Of a DNA stretch of 64,000 nucleotides, positions 48,166 through 60,200 are shown one piece after another. The notes below the pieces were generated by a model. That model saw only the letters and a program-made list of their open reading frames with translations, was not told where the DNA came from and made no database searches. How positions within the stretch are numbered: the first letter of the stretch is position 1; every line of letters begins with the position of its first letter. Location: NCBI GenBank assembly GCA_026874595.1, contig CM049313.1, positions 50,951,659 through 51,015,658 on the forward strand. The letters run 5' to 3'. The translations under genes were made by a program, and so were the position numbers. Origin of the DNA: Sipunculus nudus. Taxonomy: Eukaryota; Annelida; Sipuncula; Golfingiida; Sipunculidae.

Positions 48166-48659
48166 GTGTTGTGTGCACCCATGCCGGAATTTCAGCAGTG
48201 GTGTTTGTGTAATTGTTTCTTATTCAAAATGTTTAGTACCTGCATTGTTCATATACATGAGAAGTCATGGTCCAGGATTTAAGCATTATACCTGGTGTAT
48301 ATCCCAATGCACATTTTCGCATTAGGCCTGTAGGCCTTGTTTTAATTGAATTTTTTATGCAAAATTTGTACATTTCATATGCAACGCGATATCTCGAAAA
48401 GTTTTACTTAGATCTACTTCTAATTGTAAGAGGAGGCGGCATCGTCTGGGTCTCCAGAGCTGATTAGGTTTTGGTTACACTTGAATGTTTTTTTAATTAT
48501 TTTTTAATGATTTTTTGTATACAAAATTTTACATTTCATATGTGACTATTTCTCAGACAGTTTTACGGGATCTACTTCTTATAAGAGTAGCAGGTGCAAC
48601 TTAAGGGTCTCCAGAGTTTATTAAGTTTTGGTCACACTTGAATATTTTTTTTTATTTTT

Positions 48660-49181
48660 ATACGCCCGTCTAGGTCTAGAAATATGGTATACAAACAGTC
48701 CCGCTGTCCATCCTTCTATCTGTCTGTCCGTTAACTTTCAGTGTCGCCGCAATAACTTACCAGGGCTTTTATGGATTTTCACGAAACTCACCATATCTTC
48801 TAAACAATAGATTATCTTAATCGAGTTCGATTGTTGGCATAATCTCCGCATACTTAATGAGGTTAGAGGACACAAGGCTAGTTTGTGGTTTCGCGGAATA
48901 ACTTACGAGGAATACGATGGATTTTGATGAAACTCAGCAGAAGTATCAATTTCCAGCAAAATCCATGCAAATTTAATAAGTCAGAGGTCACCATAATTTG
49001 GTGGCACCATGTTTACTTACCAAAGATCTTATGGATTTTCATGAAACTCAATAAACACATTTAACAAAAGAGGTTCTCACCTGAATTGCATTCTCATCAA
49101 AATTCACAAATATTTAATGAGGTAAGATGTCACCAGATACACAACGGGCGTATTATGCACATTTTTTTCGGTGCTTTTGTT
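48660..49181 (+). repeat. Helentron-like repeat, family B
   Basis: 522 bp. Starts ATACGCCCGTCTAGG after TTTTT, with a GTCY run at about 48705-48731. It ends GGGCGTATTATGCAC, hairpin GCAC-loop-GTGC, and TTTTGTT at 49181. The inverted pair TACGCCC/GGGCGTA is perfect in this copy. It matches 33925-34436 along its length. Confidence 0.7.
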
Positions 49182-51450
49182 ATGAATTGTTTGATACAAA
49201 TTTTTTACATTTCACATGCGACAGTATTTCCCAATATGTTTTACTGTGATCTACTTCTAATTATAATAGTAGGTGCATCCTATTAGTCACTTTCCGTATT
49301 GGCAGCAGAATAGGTTCTCTGATTAAGCCTATACACAAAGTGTTTTCGATCAGTTCTGTGACTGTTAGGGTGTGTTATGGTGTGTGTACACATTTTTCTC
49401 ACAATACTGTTTGGCAGGGGATACAGTCCTCTGGACATTTTCTAGTATAATTTGCTGCCAGGTGGCATTACATGTCTAAATAGTGATAACAAATTTGATA
49501 GCTCTTTTTGCAGGAACATGTTTAAAAACTAATCGTATTAATCAACTTGGCCTGTCTACCGACTTTGTAAATATTCATTTTATACATTATATATAATTAA
49601 GTATATATATGATAAAGTAAATTCCTACTAAAAATTTGGCTTGATCATTTGTGTTAAGGTTTTTTTTAGCTGAGCTGACTTTCAAGCCATGCTGAGATCA
49701 GGCAATTGATCTTTGTCTGTTGTCCTTTCATCTTGCCAGCTGCCTATTAGAAGCCTTAGAAGGGCACAAACTGTAAATGTTGTAAAAAATTGACTTGGAA
49801 ACATAGAACCTAAAATCCAGAGAGGTCATTTAAAGTCCTGTTTGGCATGCTGAGCATGGAGAGGTTCATCAGATGTTGAAAACTGGTGGTGCCATATGTA
49901 TTTTTATTATCTTTTACACATTTAGGGGAAGATACCTTCTGAGTTTGAGGTCAGAATTTTGGTTAAGGTCACAGGACACGCATTAAGCCAATGTGTTTGT
50001 CCCAAACCTTCCATGTTTCATATTATAATCATCCAACAGTATAGGAAGATTTTTATTGGAGTTCAAAGGCCAATAGCCAAGGTTGACCTCTTGGTCTTCT
50101 CACTGACCAGGTTTACACTTTTATTCATCCAATTTAAATGTGTCTCTGTTGTGAAGAGTTGATCTGACTTTTGTTTCCCTTTTGACAGTTTTCAGATGTT
50201 GAACATACTGGAACTATTAGCTGTACATGAAGGGACATGATCATGTCTCCCAGACCCCCCTCCCCCGCAGGGGCGACGTTTTCAGTGCAATCGTCTGGCG
50301 TCGTCCGTCGTCTTCTGTAGGATATCTGGTGAAAACGATAACTTTTGAAGGGCCGTATATTTCTCTCCAAAATTTGTTCATCTCAAAATCTGGGACGTGT
50401 TCCAAACCCTGTGACCTGGACCTTAATGTTCAAGGTCAAATCTACCGAAAATTGAACTTCTTGTGAACCTCGTAACTATTGAAGTATTTATAATTTTGTA
50501 ATCAAATTTGGTACACCAATTGTTCCTACCACGTTCTTGGAAGAGTTAGAAACCCGGTCACCTTGACCAGGATCTTAAGGTCAAATCAACAGAATTATAG
50601 TTATTGCCTTGTGAATGCGAGAATTTTTGAAGGACTGCATGTTTCCTCCAAAATTTGAAACACTCATTGTTCCTACCAAAATCTCAGAGGAGTTCGAAAC
50701 TTGGGTTTTGATACGGTAATTCGCATATTGCATATCGCGATAACAATTTCATATATTGATATTTTGTCAAACTTGACTGAAACTGATCTAAGGTTTCTAT
50801 TACAAATTAGGCATCCAAATAGGTTTAGTGACAGGCTGAAGAAGAAAGCCCCTACCGTGTCTAGTGACACTCCTCAGGATCATCTCCAGGAAATTTTGAG
50901 GTGGACTTCATCGACCATGTGATCATCCGTTCATGGGAATTTCTGCCCTATGATTTATTGGTACCAAATAAGAAAGAAAAGTGCCACACAGTCAAAACAA
51001 TTATTTATTATTCATTAATATTCCTTCTTTCGTCTTGTTGACCTGCATAATGATCAATTGTCAATTGAACAGTAATATTGATCAAGAACAGCAACCTTGT
51101 GATGTGGTAGTCGACTGTGATTGAGAACACCAGCTATACCCCATTCTGTACCAAACCACAGTCCAGAATTCTCTTATTGCCAAGTTACATCCCCATGTAA
51201 AAACATATTTTAAAGTAAATACTATCCTGAGTAATTTTGCCATATTTCTCACTTGAAAAACCAGCTGTTAATAAACAAAATATGCAACAGTGTTAACAAA
51301 CAGAAATACCATATAAGCTAAGGTGAATGGCTGCATAAGTGTGGAAGTTGGAATGGTCATTAATTGAAAAACGCCGTTAGCAAATGTTGTTTCATCTGAC
51401 TCGCCGCATGAAGATCTTAATTGATGTTTGTTTGTTGTATTAGTACTAAA
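49182..51450. other. Repeat remnants, no gene
   Basis: 49669 carries a variant family A start (AGCTGAGCTGACTTTCAAGC) without a clear 3' end. 50228-50330 has a GTCGTCCGTCGTC stretch beside a G/C-rich segment, a possible start of another such element. 50900-51450 shows nothing. Confidence 0.4.
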
Positions 51451-51824
51451 GCGGTATTTTACTAAGCTCCTAGGGGTATTCTACAGAGCTCCTAAGGGGT
51501 ATTTTACAGAGCTCCTAGGGGTATTCTACAGAGCTCCTAGGGGTATTTTACAGTGCCCCTAGGGGTATTTTACAGAGCTCCTAGGGGTATTCTACAGAGC
51601 TCCTAGGGGTATTTTACAGAGCTCCTAGGGGTATTTTACAGAGCTCCTAGGGGTATTTTACAGAGCTCCTAGGGGTATTTTACAGAGCTCCTAGGGGTAT
51701 TCTACAGAGCTCCTAGGGGTATTTTACAGAGCTCCTAAGGGGTATTTAACAGATGTTCTCGTGGTATTTTACAGAGCTCTTAGGCATTTTTTACAGATCT
51801 TCTCGGGGTATTTTACTAAGCTCC
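51451..51824 (+). repeat. 22-bp tandem array (GAGCTCCTAGGGGTATTTTA)
   Basis: About 17 head-to-tail units of a 22-bp sequence (GAGCTCCTAGGGGTATTTTA plus CA). The central copies are near-identical, with a recurrent TTTT/TTCT variant, and the edges are decayed. Isolated diverged units reappear at about 55760-55860, beyond intervening insertions. Non-coding. Confidence 0.9.
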
Positions 51825-51839
51825 TCTGTCAGTGATGTA

Positions 51840-52206
51840 GAACTCGAGTCCGGACTCGGATTCGAGTCCATTTTTTAGGGAATCCCACTCAGACTTGGAC
51901 TCAAGGACTCGAAAAACCATGCAGGCCGAGTCTATCTGGAGTCCAATAGAATATAACTCTTGTCACATATTAAATATGATATTATAAAGACTTATGCATC
52001 TACAGTACTTTACTGCTGACAAAACATTACAAATAATAACATAATATATATCAAGCTTTGCACCAGGGTTATGAATGCAATGAACAATTTTAGTAAAACG
52101 GTTGAACTTAGTTAAAACTTGAATATGATAATCTGATATTTCCATATTAAATTGCTCCTTAGGGATATTTGTATTGGACTCGGACTTGGACTCGGGTTCC
52201 AAATCA
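51840..52206. repeat. Repeat with ACTCGAGTCCGGACTCGG-type end, left copy
   Basis: Begins at about 51842 with ACTCGAGTCCGGACTCGGAT. It contains a second block, TTGGACTCGGACTTGGACTC, at about 52174, cut off near 52206. The same block plus a terminal GGACTCGGACTCGAGT occurs at 55674-55757, so the two are diverged relatives or halves of one interrupted unit. Confidence 0.5.
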
Positions 52207-52232
52207 CTTGGACACACACACACACACATGTA

Positions 52233-52325
52233 AAACACTTGAGCTTTCGAAGCGCACAGGCTTCTTCGTCAGTTGCTAGTTGACCACCTGACGAAGAAGC
52301 CTGGGCACTTCGAAAGCTCGTGTGT
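52233..52325. repeat. Head-to-head hairpin with hammerhead-like core boxes (Penelope-type)
   Basis: Inverted arms 52233-52272 and 52288-52325 (GCTTTCGAAG..AGGCTTCTTCGTCAG and its complement) are separated by about 15 bp. On each strand the outward-reading arm contains CTGACGA, a GAAG..CTTC stem and GAAA, the conserved boxes of hammerhead ribozymes (CUGANGA and GAAA). Such motifs are reported in the terminal repeats of Penelope-like elements. The flanking text (CTAACACGGCTATTCC at 52395) also resembles these elements. No RT is present. Confidence 0.5.
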
Positions 52326-52408
52326 TAATAAACAAGTTAGTCTATCTAAATGGCGTCACTCTTTCTCTTTACCTACACTTCGTCTATAGAGACTAACACG
52401 GCTATTCC

Positions 52409-52412
<4 letters not shown>

Positions 52413-52476
<64 letters not shown>

Positions 52477-52939
52477 AAAAATATGTTAAGTTTTCTGATC
52501 AGGGAAGAGTTAATATCTTTGCTAGCTTTTATGTATTGTGTTTTTTTGCGTAAACTGCAACGTTTATACAGTTGATGGTCTTTCTTCAGAAATCCTACGA
52601 TATATGGGGACGATAACCCAGATAAAGTATATTATGCATGTATAATAATATATGTTTTTTACAGGCATATTTAAACAGGTACAGACATTACGTCATGGTC
52701 TGTGTACAGGACTTAATCTATATTTACGTTAGATATACGTGTATGAGAACTCATCTTACCAGTTTCCCTTTGAGCATGTTATGACATGCCCTGCTCTTTT
52801 TTCTTAGCTATAATATCGGTTAAACTGAAAGGGCGCTCGTTTTAGTCTGTATCTATACACAAATTTTGAGAAATACTTTTTGTCGGAGATCGCACTTTCT
52901 TTCAGGGTAAAATCGACCATTTATCGCTTGAATATATCA

Positions 52940-52985
<46 letters not shown>
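52413..52985. repeat. (TA)n microsatellites
   Basis: TA runs at about 52415-52475 and 52938-52985. The sequence between is AT-rich with no gene. Open frames across the runs are artefacts of the repeat. Confidence 0.85.
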
Positions 52986-52990
<5 letters not shown>

Positions 52991-53137
52991 CATACATATA
53001 TATATTAGAAGGAAGCCCAGTAGTGACAATAAATGTAATGCAGTTTGCACGGTTATACAGATACAGTGGGGAAAACGTGTTTGCTTGTTGCATACACAAT
53101 TAAAAAAATTATCAGAATAATTAAACTTAACTTTTGA

Positions 53138-53497
53138 TTGTATTTGCGGGGGAAACGCGCTACCGCTAAGGGGTCACCTGTTGTCTTGAGGATTTTTGTT
53201 TCTTTTAGGTTTTTCATTTTCTTGTGGATTTGTAGAGATTTTGTGAGCGCCGTTGACAAAGAGTACCACTCTCCTGTCCGCAGACAGGAGAGCGGCTCCT
53301 CTCAGCCCTCACACCCTGAAGTCCCGCGTCAGTCCTCAGCAGGAGGAGCCACTGTCGTTCAAGATGCAAGCACCTCAAGTAGCGCCCTTTTATTGACCCC
53401 CTCTCAGATACCAAGACCCCGTGTGAAGGACGCCGGGCCTGAGTATCTGGGGGGCGCGGTAAGCGCAGTTCCTCCCGCTAAAAGATATATGTTTTAA
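53138..53497 (+). CDS. Unassigned 119-codon ORF, possible exon
   Basis: No family recognised. Residues 1-45 include a hydrophobic aromatic stretch (VSFRFFIFLW), and the remainder is Ser/Pro/Ala-rich (for example SSAGGATVVQDASTSSSALL). The region 53240-53480 is GC-richer than its flanks. GGGGCG followed by GTAAGC at 53460 would make a splice donor, and TCCGCAG at 53283 an acceptor, so part of the frame could be an exon. A perfect 10-bp palindromic hairpin (CTCTCCTGTC-CGCA-GACAGGAGAG, about 53270-53293) lies inside. It could equally be a transposon fragment. Confidence 0.25.
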   Translation: MYLRGKRATAKGSPVVLRIFVSFRFFIFLWICRDFVSAVDKEYHSPVRRQESGSSQPSHPEVPRQSSAGGATVVQDASTSSSALLLTPSQIPRPRVKDAGPEYLGGAVSAVPPAKRYMF

Positions 53498-55673
53498 GCA
53501 GAGTTTTAATACTAATTTGAAAAAGCTTTTTATGGTGTCCATATGAACAGCTAATAGTCTTTTTGTAAGATTCGCCGGCTCATGATTGAAAAAAGCAATA
53601 TATTTTGTTAAATGTATGTGTTGTAGTTTTATTACAAAAAAATATCAAATAAGTAAAATTAATGTGCGATCATATCATTAAAAAAGTTCGTGGCATGTTC
53701 GTTATCGCACACAAATACCTATGTTGCATGTGACAAATGTTTTGACACATCTTTGTTTTGGCTTGTACATACGCCCTCTGTTGGTGGCTATTTGGACTAC
53801 ATTCAGTAAACAGTTTTGACTTGTCGTGAAAATGAGGCGCAAATTCATTTAACTTGTAGGCATTGTAGTTTTAAAAAGCTAGATAGTTTGATGTCATAAA
53901 TACAAATCAGGCCACACCAGAAAATAAAAGTAATTCGTCGGACTCTTAGCCTCAAGATGTGTAATCAGTTTAATGAAAATGTTGAATCAAACATGTATTC
54001 ATTTCTTTGTGGAGCTAAAGACTAGCAGCATTATAGCAACATTAATGCCGAAAACTTTGAGCTTATTCACGAAAACAGAAGCGCTTCGAAAAAAGCTGTG
54101 GATATTTCAGTGGAATCTTTTTTGATTATTTTGTGGGGCCCAACTCTGTGTTCTGCATCAAATGGACTTACCAACCCGAATGAAGAAATTCCTCTCCCTA
54201 AGCCAATAATCCAAAGAATCTGCATACATGTATTGCAATATTATATCGGAAAATATTTTGGTTGTCCATGAAGTCATTTTCTGGTTTACTATGATCTCCC
54301 TGGATAAATTGAAGGGACCGTTCCGATGAAAGGGGGGGGGGGGGGGGGGGGGGAGTTCGGTGTACCCCTTCATCCTTGTAAGGAGAAATTACCATCATTC
54401 ACTTTTTTCCCGAATTTATTACATTGGAAACCACTTCCCTTTTCGTTCCCCTATCTTTGTCAAACATATGATTCCCTTTGTGTATACTCCTCCCCCAAAA
54501 CCCTGGCTTTGCCTGTCTGAACTGAAACCACTGTGAGAGTCCAGTGTACATGCAGAAGCACAATGCTTCAGGGCCAGGGCATCTCTGCTACTTCTTATTT
54601 TTAAGAGGAAACGTGAACATGGCTTTTTAATATTATCATTTATACTATTATAATTATTATTTTTTTTGGGAAGGGGTGGGGGTTGCGAGGTTTTTGGTGA
54701 AGGCTGATTGTTAGACCCAGGAGCCTATATTCCATAAAAGTAGAAATTACATTAGGAACAAACATAATTCTTTATACCTCCTTACATATACTGCCTATAC
54801 ATGGGAGATGTGGGAAATTTGGTAAGCAAACATATAACGCAGAAGCGGATCCAGGGGGAGGGTCCAGGGGGTCCGCAGGCTTCTTTAAATGTTGCAGACC
54901 AATTTTTTTGCGGCCTAGACCCTAGTCCCCCTTCCGGACCTGGAGACTTAGGCTTTGTCATTGGATCCCTCCTTTCCCTGTAACGTGGCCTGAACTCACG
55001 AATGTCCGTAGATAACGGCTTTATAGTCCATGAATTACCAATTTCCTGGCTTCACAGCATTAATATCATTTTGTATACAGGACACAGTGCAAATGTCACA
55101 TCAAGCTGCCTGCGTCCTGTTCCAATCCAGAGACTGGCCGAAATCCGTATAGCTTGACCCTCGACTTTGCGTTCAAACAAACTACAGGGCCTGCTTAAAA
55201 GCCGCCCAACATACTTATTTTGTTTTGATGCTAATCTTGAGCTTTACTTTGGACTCTACATATAAATATAATACAAACTACTGACTTTACTTAGTTTACC
55301 GTGACATCATGAGCTGCGTATATGCACACTAGATTGTAATAACATGAAAACTTATGGTTACAGCTAAACAAACTGAGGTTCAACTGCTTGGGAAATCTAT
55401 AATTAAAAAAGTGTCCTTCAAGTGCTAATTGATCACTAAATAAAAGCAAGTGAAATTGGCTGCTTGGAAAACCACAAACTATACGAAGACATAAATTTGT
55501 GCGAACTTCTAACAAAATATCATGCAAAAAAAGACCATCTAACAAGATGTAGTCCTACATCGGGAGCTAAATATTAATGAACATTTAAGTAAAAGCAGGT
55601 GTATAAACTAAAAAGTAATAACATGCCTGATAATCTAAAATTTCCTTTTCAAATTTCTTCGAATAAGAGATTT
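53498..55673. other. Intergenic; no gene; poly-G tract and one hAT-type end
   Basis: A run of 22 G is at 54332-54353. GAAGCGGATCCAGGGGG at 54842 matches the left end of the elements at 14521 and 18392, but no right end was found. The rest shows nothing. Confidence 0.45.
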
Positions 55674-55870
55674 ATATTGGACTCGGACTCAGACTTGGAC
55701 TCGGGTTTTAAATGACTCGGACTCAAAGAGGGTGTACTTGGACTCGGACTCGAGTAGCTATTTTACAGAGCTCCTTTGGGGTATTTGATAGGATTTCTAG
55801 AGGTAACTTTAGAAGCTTCTGGGGTATTTACAGTATTCCTAGCTCAGGGTATTGTACAGGCTCTTAACCA
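55674..55870. repeat. GGACTCGGACTCGAGT-type end and remnants of the 22-bp array
   Basis: 55674-55757 carries TTGGACTCGGACTCAGACTT and a terminal GGACTCGGACTCGAGT, inverted relative to 51842. Directly after it, TTTTACAGAGCTCCTTTGGG (55763) and weaker units resume the 22-bp array. Confidence 0.55.
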
Positions 55871-57264
55871 TATATTAAGCCGACAGGACACATGTAGAGC
55901 AGACCAGATGAGATCGTAGAGTCCGCCATCACAGCCCATCCCTTTTCCCGCTGCCACTCTGGACCAAGAGAGGTTGCACAAAGAACAGATTCCTGTTTGC
56001 CCATGCGCGGTAGTTAAAATGTCATTAGTTTTTAGCCCCATTCACTTGCACACATTTATATGTGAGTAAAATTCTACGTGGAGTATATTTACATTGTGTT
56101 CACATGTCATTAAGGTTAATGTATGTAAATTGACACTTACACACTCTAAGAATTTAACAAAGGCTCAAGGACCCATAGCTCACTTGTGAATATTACCTCT
56201 TTGATGACACTATATAGAAACAAGAATTATAATCCATTGGCCCAGAGCCAATTTTCGACATATCGGTACCACACAGGGTGGCAAGACTTAAGTAGGTTTT
56301 TTAAAAGGTCTATGTCTGTAGATAATATTTTGTTATGATAACTGATCCAGAGTGGTAGCTTATTCATAATTATCAGCTATTGAATGTAGTGACCCTGCAT
56401 GAAGTTTTAAACTTTAAGCTGCATTAACTTTTCCACAGTATTTAGTTAATAACTTCATTAATACAACAGATATCATAACAAGAGCCATAGCTTTCTGACA
56501 GTGTGTCAGATGTGACAGTTTTATGCATTGATTACCGGTGGCAGATACTAATAGTTACCCCTACCCCTTAAAACTGCCGAAAATTCGGTATCTTTATTCA
56601 CTGGGCCGTTGTGTTGTCACTGTTACAAAATGTAACAATTTTGGCTCTAGGGCTGTCCGGGCTGGACTCACTGATAACTAGTTCACACACACACACACGC
56701 ACACACAAAGTCACCAATCATTTTCTTATAATTTGATCGTATACAACTTTTAGTTGACGGCTTTTCTCGTATCAGGCCGGCTATATAGCACAGCGCTTAC
56801 TTTCAGGTTTTAAGAACAGAAGACTGTTCGCTTCCTTTCCATATTACTTTTTTTTCACAAGATCTGTGATTTATCGGGACATGCTCTGGGCTACTCAAGT
56901 AAGAGTGTTTACATAAGTTTAGATTAAGTGCAAAGTGGGGATTATTTCTTTTCTTAGACCAACAGGAATGTTGACAGCTTTATTGCGACGGCGGAGAACC
57001 TCTGTACCTGAGTTTTGGCCACCTTTGTTGTTAATGTTATTTTATAGTAAAGTAAAATAGATGAATAAGCCTTCAAACTCAAAGCATCAATGAACAAAAT
57101 TAAATCTTGATTGTCTTGTGTCTAGTTTTATCATTATAGATTGCTTAATTTTGTTGACTAGAGTTACATGTACACAAAACCTAAGTCAGAAAAACGGACC
57201 TATTGAAGTCCCTCATTCGATCGATCGATTCTGATTCTCTGCATGCCCAGTGATCTAGTTGAAA
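55871..57264. other. Intergenic, no gene seen
   Basis: AT-rich with an (AC)n run at about 56686-56707. ATCGATCGAT-type sequence at about 57220 precedes the degenerate gene. No promoter or gene was recognised. Confidence 0.45.
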
Positions 57265-60200
57265 ATGGACCCAGTTACAGAGGCAGGGCCTAGCGGTATA
57301 ATGCTAAAGCGGCCACGCATGAGCTGTCTTATTCACTGTTCATCTGAACATCAAGATGGGTAGTTGGTCTCACTAAAAAGTTATGATTCCTGGAAATCTC
57401 TCTTGAGAGCAGCTGAAATCAGACGCCACAGTCCAATCTTAGACATCGCAAAAGACTTGCCAGATGGAGAGAAAACACAAGTTAGTTACCACAGAAAGTG
57501 CCGGAGCATCTTTACCATGAAACACCTACTTGATGCTATAATTGCCAAAGAGAACCCTGCAGAATGATGCAAAATGCATTTTTTTTGTGAGATAAACATA
57601 TACTTGAAAGGCCAAAGAACAAGAGAAGTTCTTACTCAATGTGTTGAAATAAGGACGGATTAACAAATCAGGAAAGCAGCTATCTGGAAAATGGACAGAA
57701 GAATGCTTGCCATCGTCAGTAGGGAACTGGTAGCTGCTGAAGACCATTACCATCGGTCTTGCTACCGTGCGTATACAAAGGAGACGGCTGCAGACATAAG
57801 CAGCAGTGTAGGAGCTGGAAAGAAGACAGGTATTACTACTGATGGACAGTACAAGGCTGCAGAGGAACAGGCATACAGTGAGTTATTTTTGTTTATTAGA
57901 AGTAATCTGTTTTTCTACCCCACTGTTGTACCACTAACCGATCTCACATCAAGGCTGGTTCTGAACATGAATTCTCTTGGTGTCACTCAGGTAAAAGTAT
58001 CGACAAAGAAACATATCCGTCGGAATCTGGATACTGAATTTGGAGAAACACTTCATATATTTCCATATGAGAAGGACGACTGCTTTTATATCCCGATAGC
58101 CTGTCTATGCGTGAGCTTGCAGAATCTTACCTTTCGCTTAAGACAGAATTGCATATTTTAAAATCAGGCGAGACTTACTATGGGATAGATAAAAATGCAC
58201 TGAGGAAAAGAGATGATGTAAGGAAGAAGTCCATAATGCAGCAATGGCCTCCTTTCCTACTAGAACAGGAACATCACACTAGTGAAATTCCGGAGTCAAT
58301 GACCCAGGTCCTGTACACACTTTTAAGCGGCACAATCAACTGTTCAAATCCATCTCAGAGAGTACAGAGGCTTGCCGACTCCTTTGATAAGGACCTGGTT
58401 TATGCCATCACCTCTGGAAATAATAAACCAATGAAACAAATTATTCTGCCCTTTGCTGTAAAATCTTTGACGGGAAATGTTGAGTTGATACACATACTCA
58501 ACCGCCTTGGTCATAGTATTGCCTATTCAAAGGTGCAGGAAATTGACACAGCCTTGTGTCGGCAGAAACTTTCGGGAGGCAACGTTACCATGCCAACCAA
58601 TATACATCCAGGTGTGTTTACAACTTTAGCCTTGAATAGCAATGACCGAATAGAAAAAAAACAGTAACTGGCGAAGGGACATCCCATAGAGTAAACGGAA
58701 TCGCCTTTCAGCCCAAAATGTTTGGCCCTCAACCACCCAAATTGTATAGTAAAATGTATAGTGTTGAGAAAACAAAGAAGAGAAGCATTAGTACTAAAAC
58801 GTTGATGCTGCCCTTATAAAATGCAGGGGAGCGTCAGGGCCCTAAAATACTATACTACCATAAAATACCATACTATTGAGGTAGACACTACAGCTGATAA
58901 ATCAAATTCCAACATGAATAATCAATTGTGGTTATTGGCCCGGATGTATCAAACAGAAGCCCAAACAGTCAACAGCTCGACTGGTTTCAACATTCGGATT
59001 CATGAGGAAATTGCAGTGGTCCAGGACAGCGTAGGTTATCTGCCCACAATTAATGCTCCCGCAACATAGATGTCCACTGTACAAGAAGTGCTGAACCAAT
59101 TATTACAACATCATACAGTCTCTATCTGAACACCATAGTTTGTGGATTCGACCAAGCAATGTATGCAAAGCTGTTGAAATAGCATGGAAGCATACACAGA
59201 AGTTTAAAATATCACCTTCGGGTTGGGTGTTTTCCACACCATATGCAATTTATTGTCTGCCATTGGAAAAAGGTTTGAAGACGCAGGACTCCGAGACATT
59301 TGTGTAGAGGCAGGTTTCATTGCTGATGGCTTGATATCTGGGATCATGGAAGGGCGCAAATATAACCGGGCAGTCCGGATTCACAAGTTGCTGTATGAAG
59401 CGTTCATGAGGCTAGCATCGAAAGGCTTTCTTCCATGGTTAGAAAAATTTCACGGTAAAGACCTCATCCACCTTCAAGAAACCCTTGGAGAAATCAGTAG
59501 ATTTTGAGAAGGTATTTCACAAGCTGCATTCTATGAGATACAAGAGAATAAATCATGCACATTTTGGAGTTGTTTGAAGTGTACCTTGATTATCTCAGAC
59601 ATGAAAATGGAAGTCTGTCAACCTACTGGATGTCATATGTGGACATGGTCGAGATTTTGTTTGGTCTTCTTCGGGCATCAAGGGAGGGAGACTGGGACCT
59701 TCATCTGGCATCCATAAGGGCCATTTACCTTGGTGTTTTGCTTACAACAAACTGAACTACGCACGTTACCTGCCGTACTACTTTGCATAGATATCCCGCC
59801 TTGCCATTGATCATCCTGCCGTACACCAACACTTCATGCAGGGTGGGTTTTTGGTGCAGCTTGGTGCGACAAATACCTTCTGCAGAATTCCAGTGGACCA
59901 GACAATTGAAGAGACAATTAACAAGGACACCCAAACTCCTGGTGGAAGCAAAGGATTCAATCTTTAGGCGGGGGCAGTCACCAGGTACTACCTGAAGGCT
60001 GATTACAGAAGCTCATATTTGAGACAGCTTAGAGAAATGATAGGACGAGACATTTCCCAGCAGTTCAGTCACCCAGATATGCAGATACCAAGGACCATGA
60101 AGGATGAGGCTGATGCAAAGGCGTTTATGGAACTGTTTGAGGACAATTAGATAGATCGAATAAGTCAAGGCCCAAGAGAGTTGGTCAGTCTGTCAATAGT

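Noticed and set aside
51451-51824. CRISPR-like array of 22-bp repeats
   Set aside because: Units are directly adjacent without spacers and the genome is animal; this is an ordinary minisatellite.
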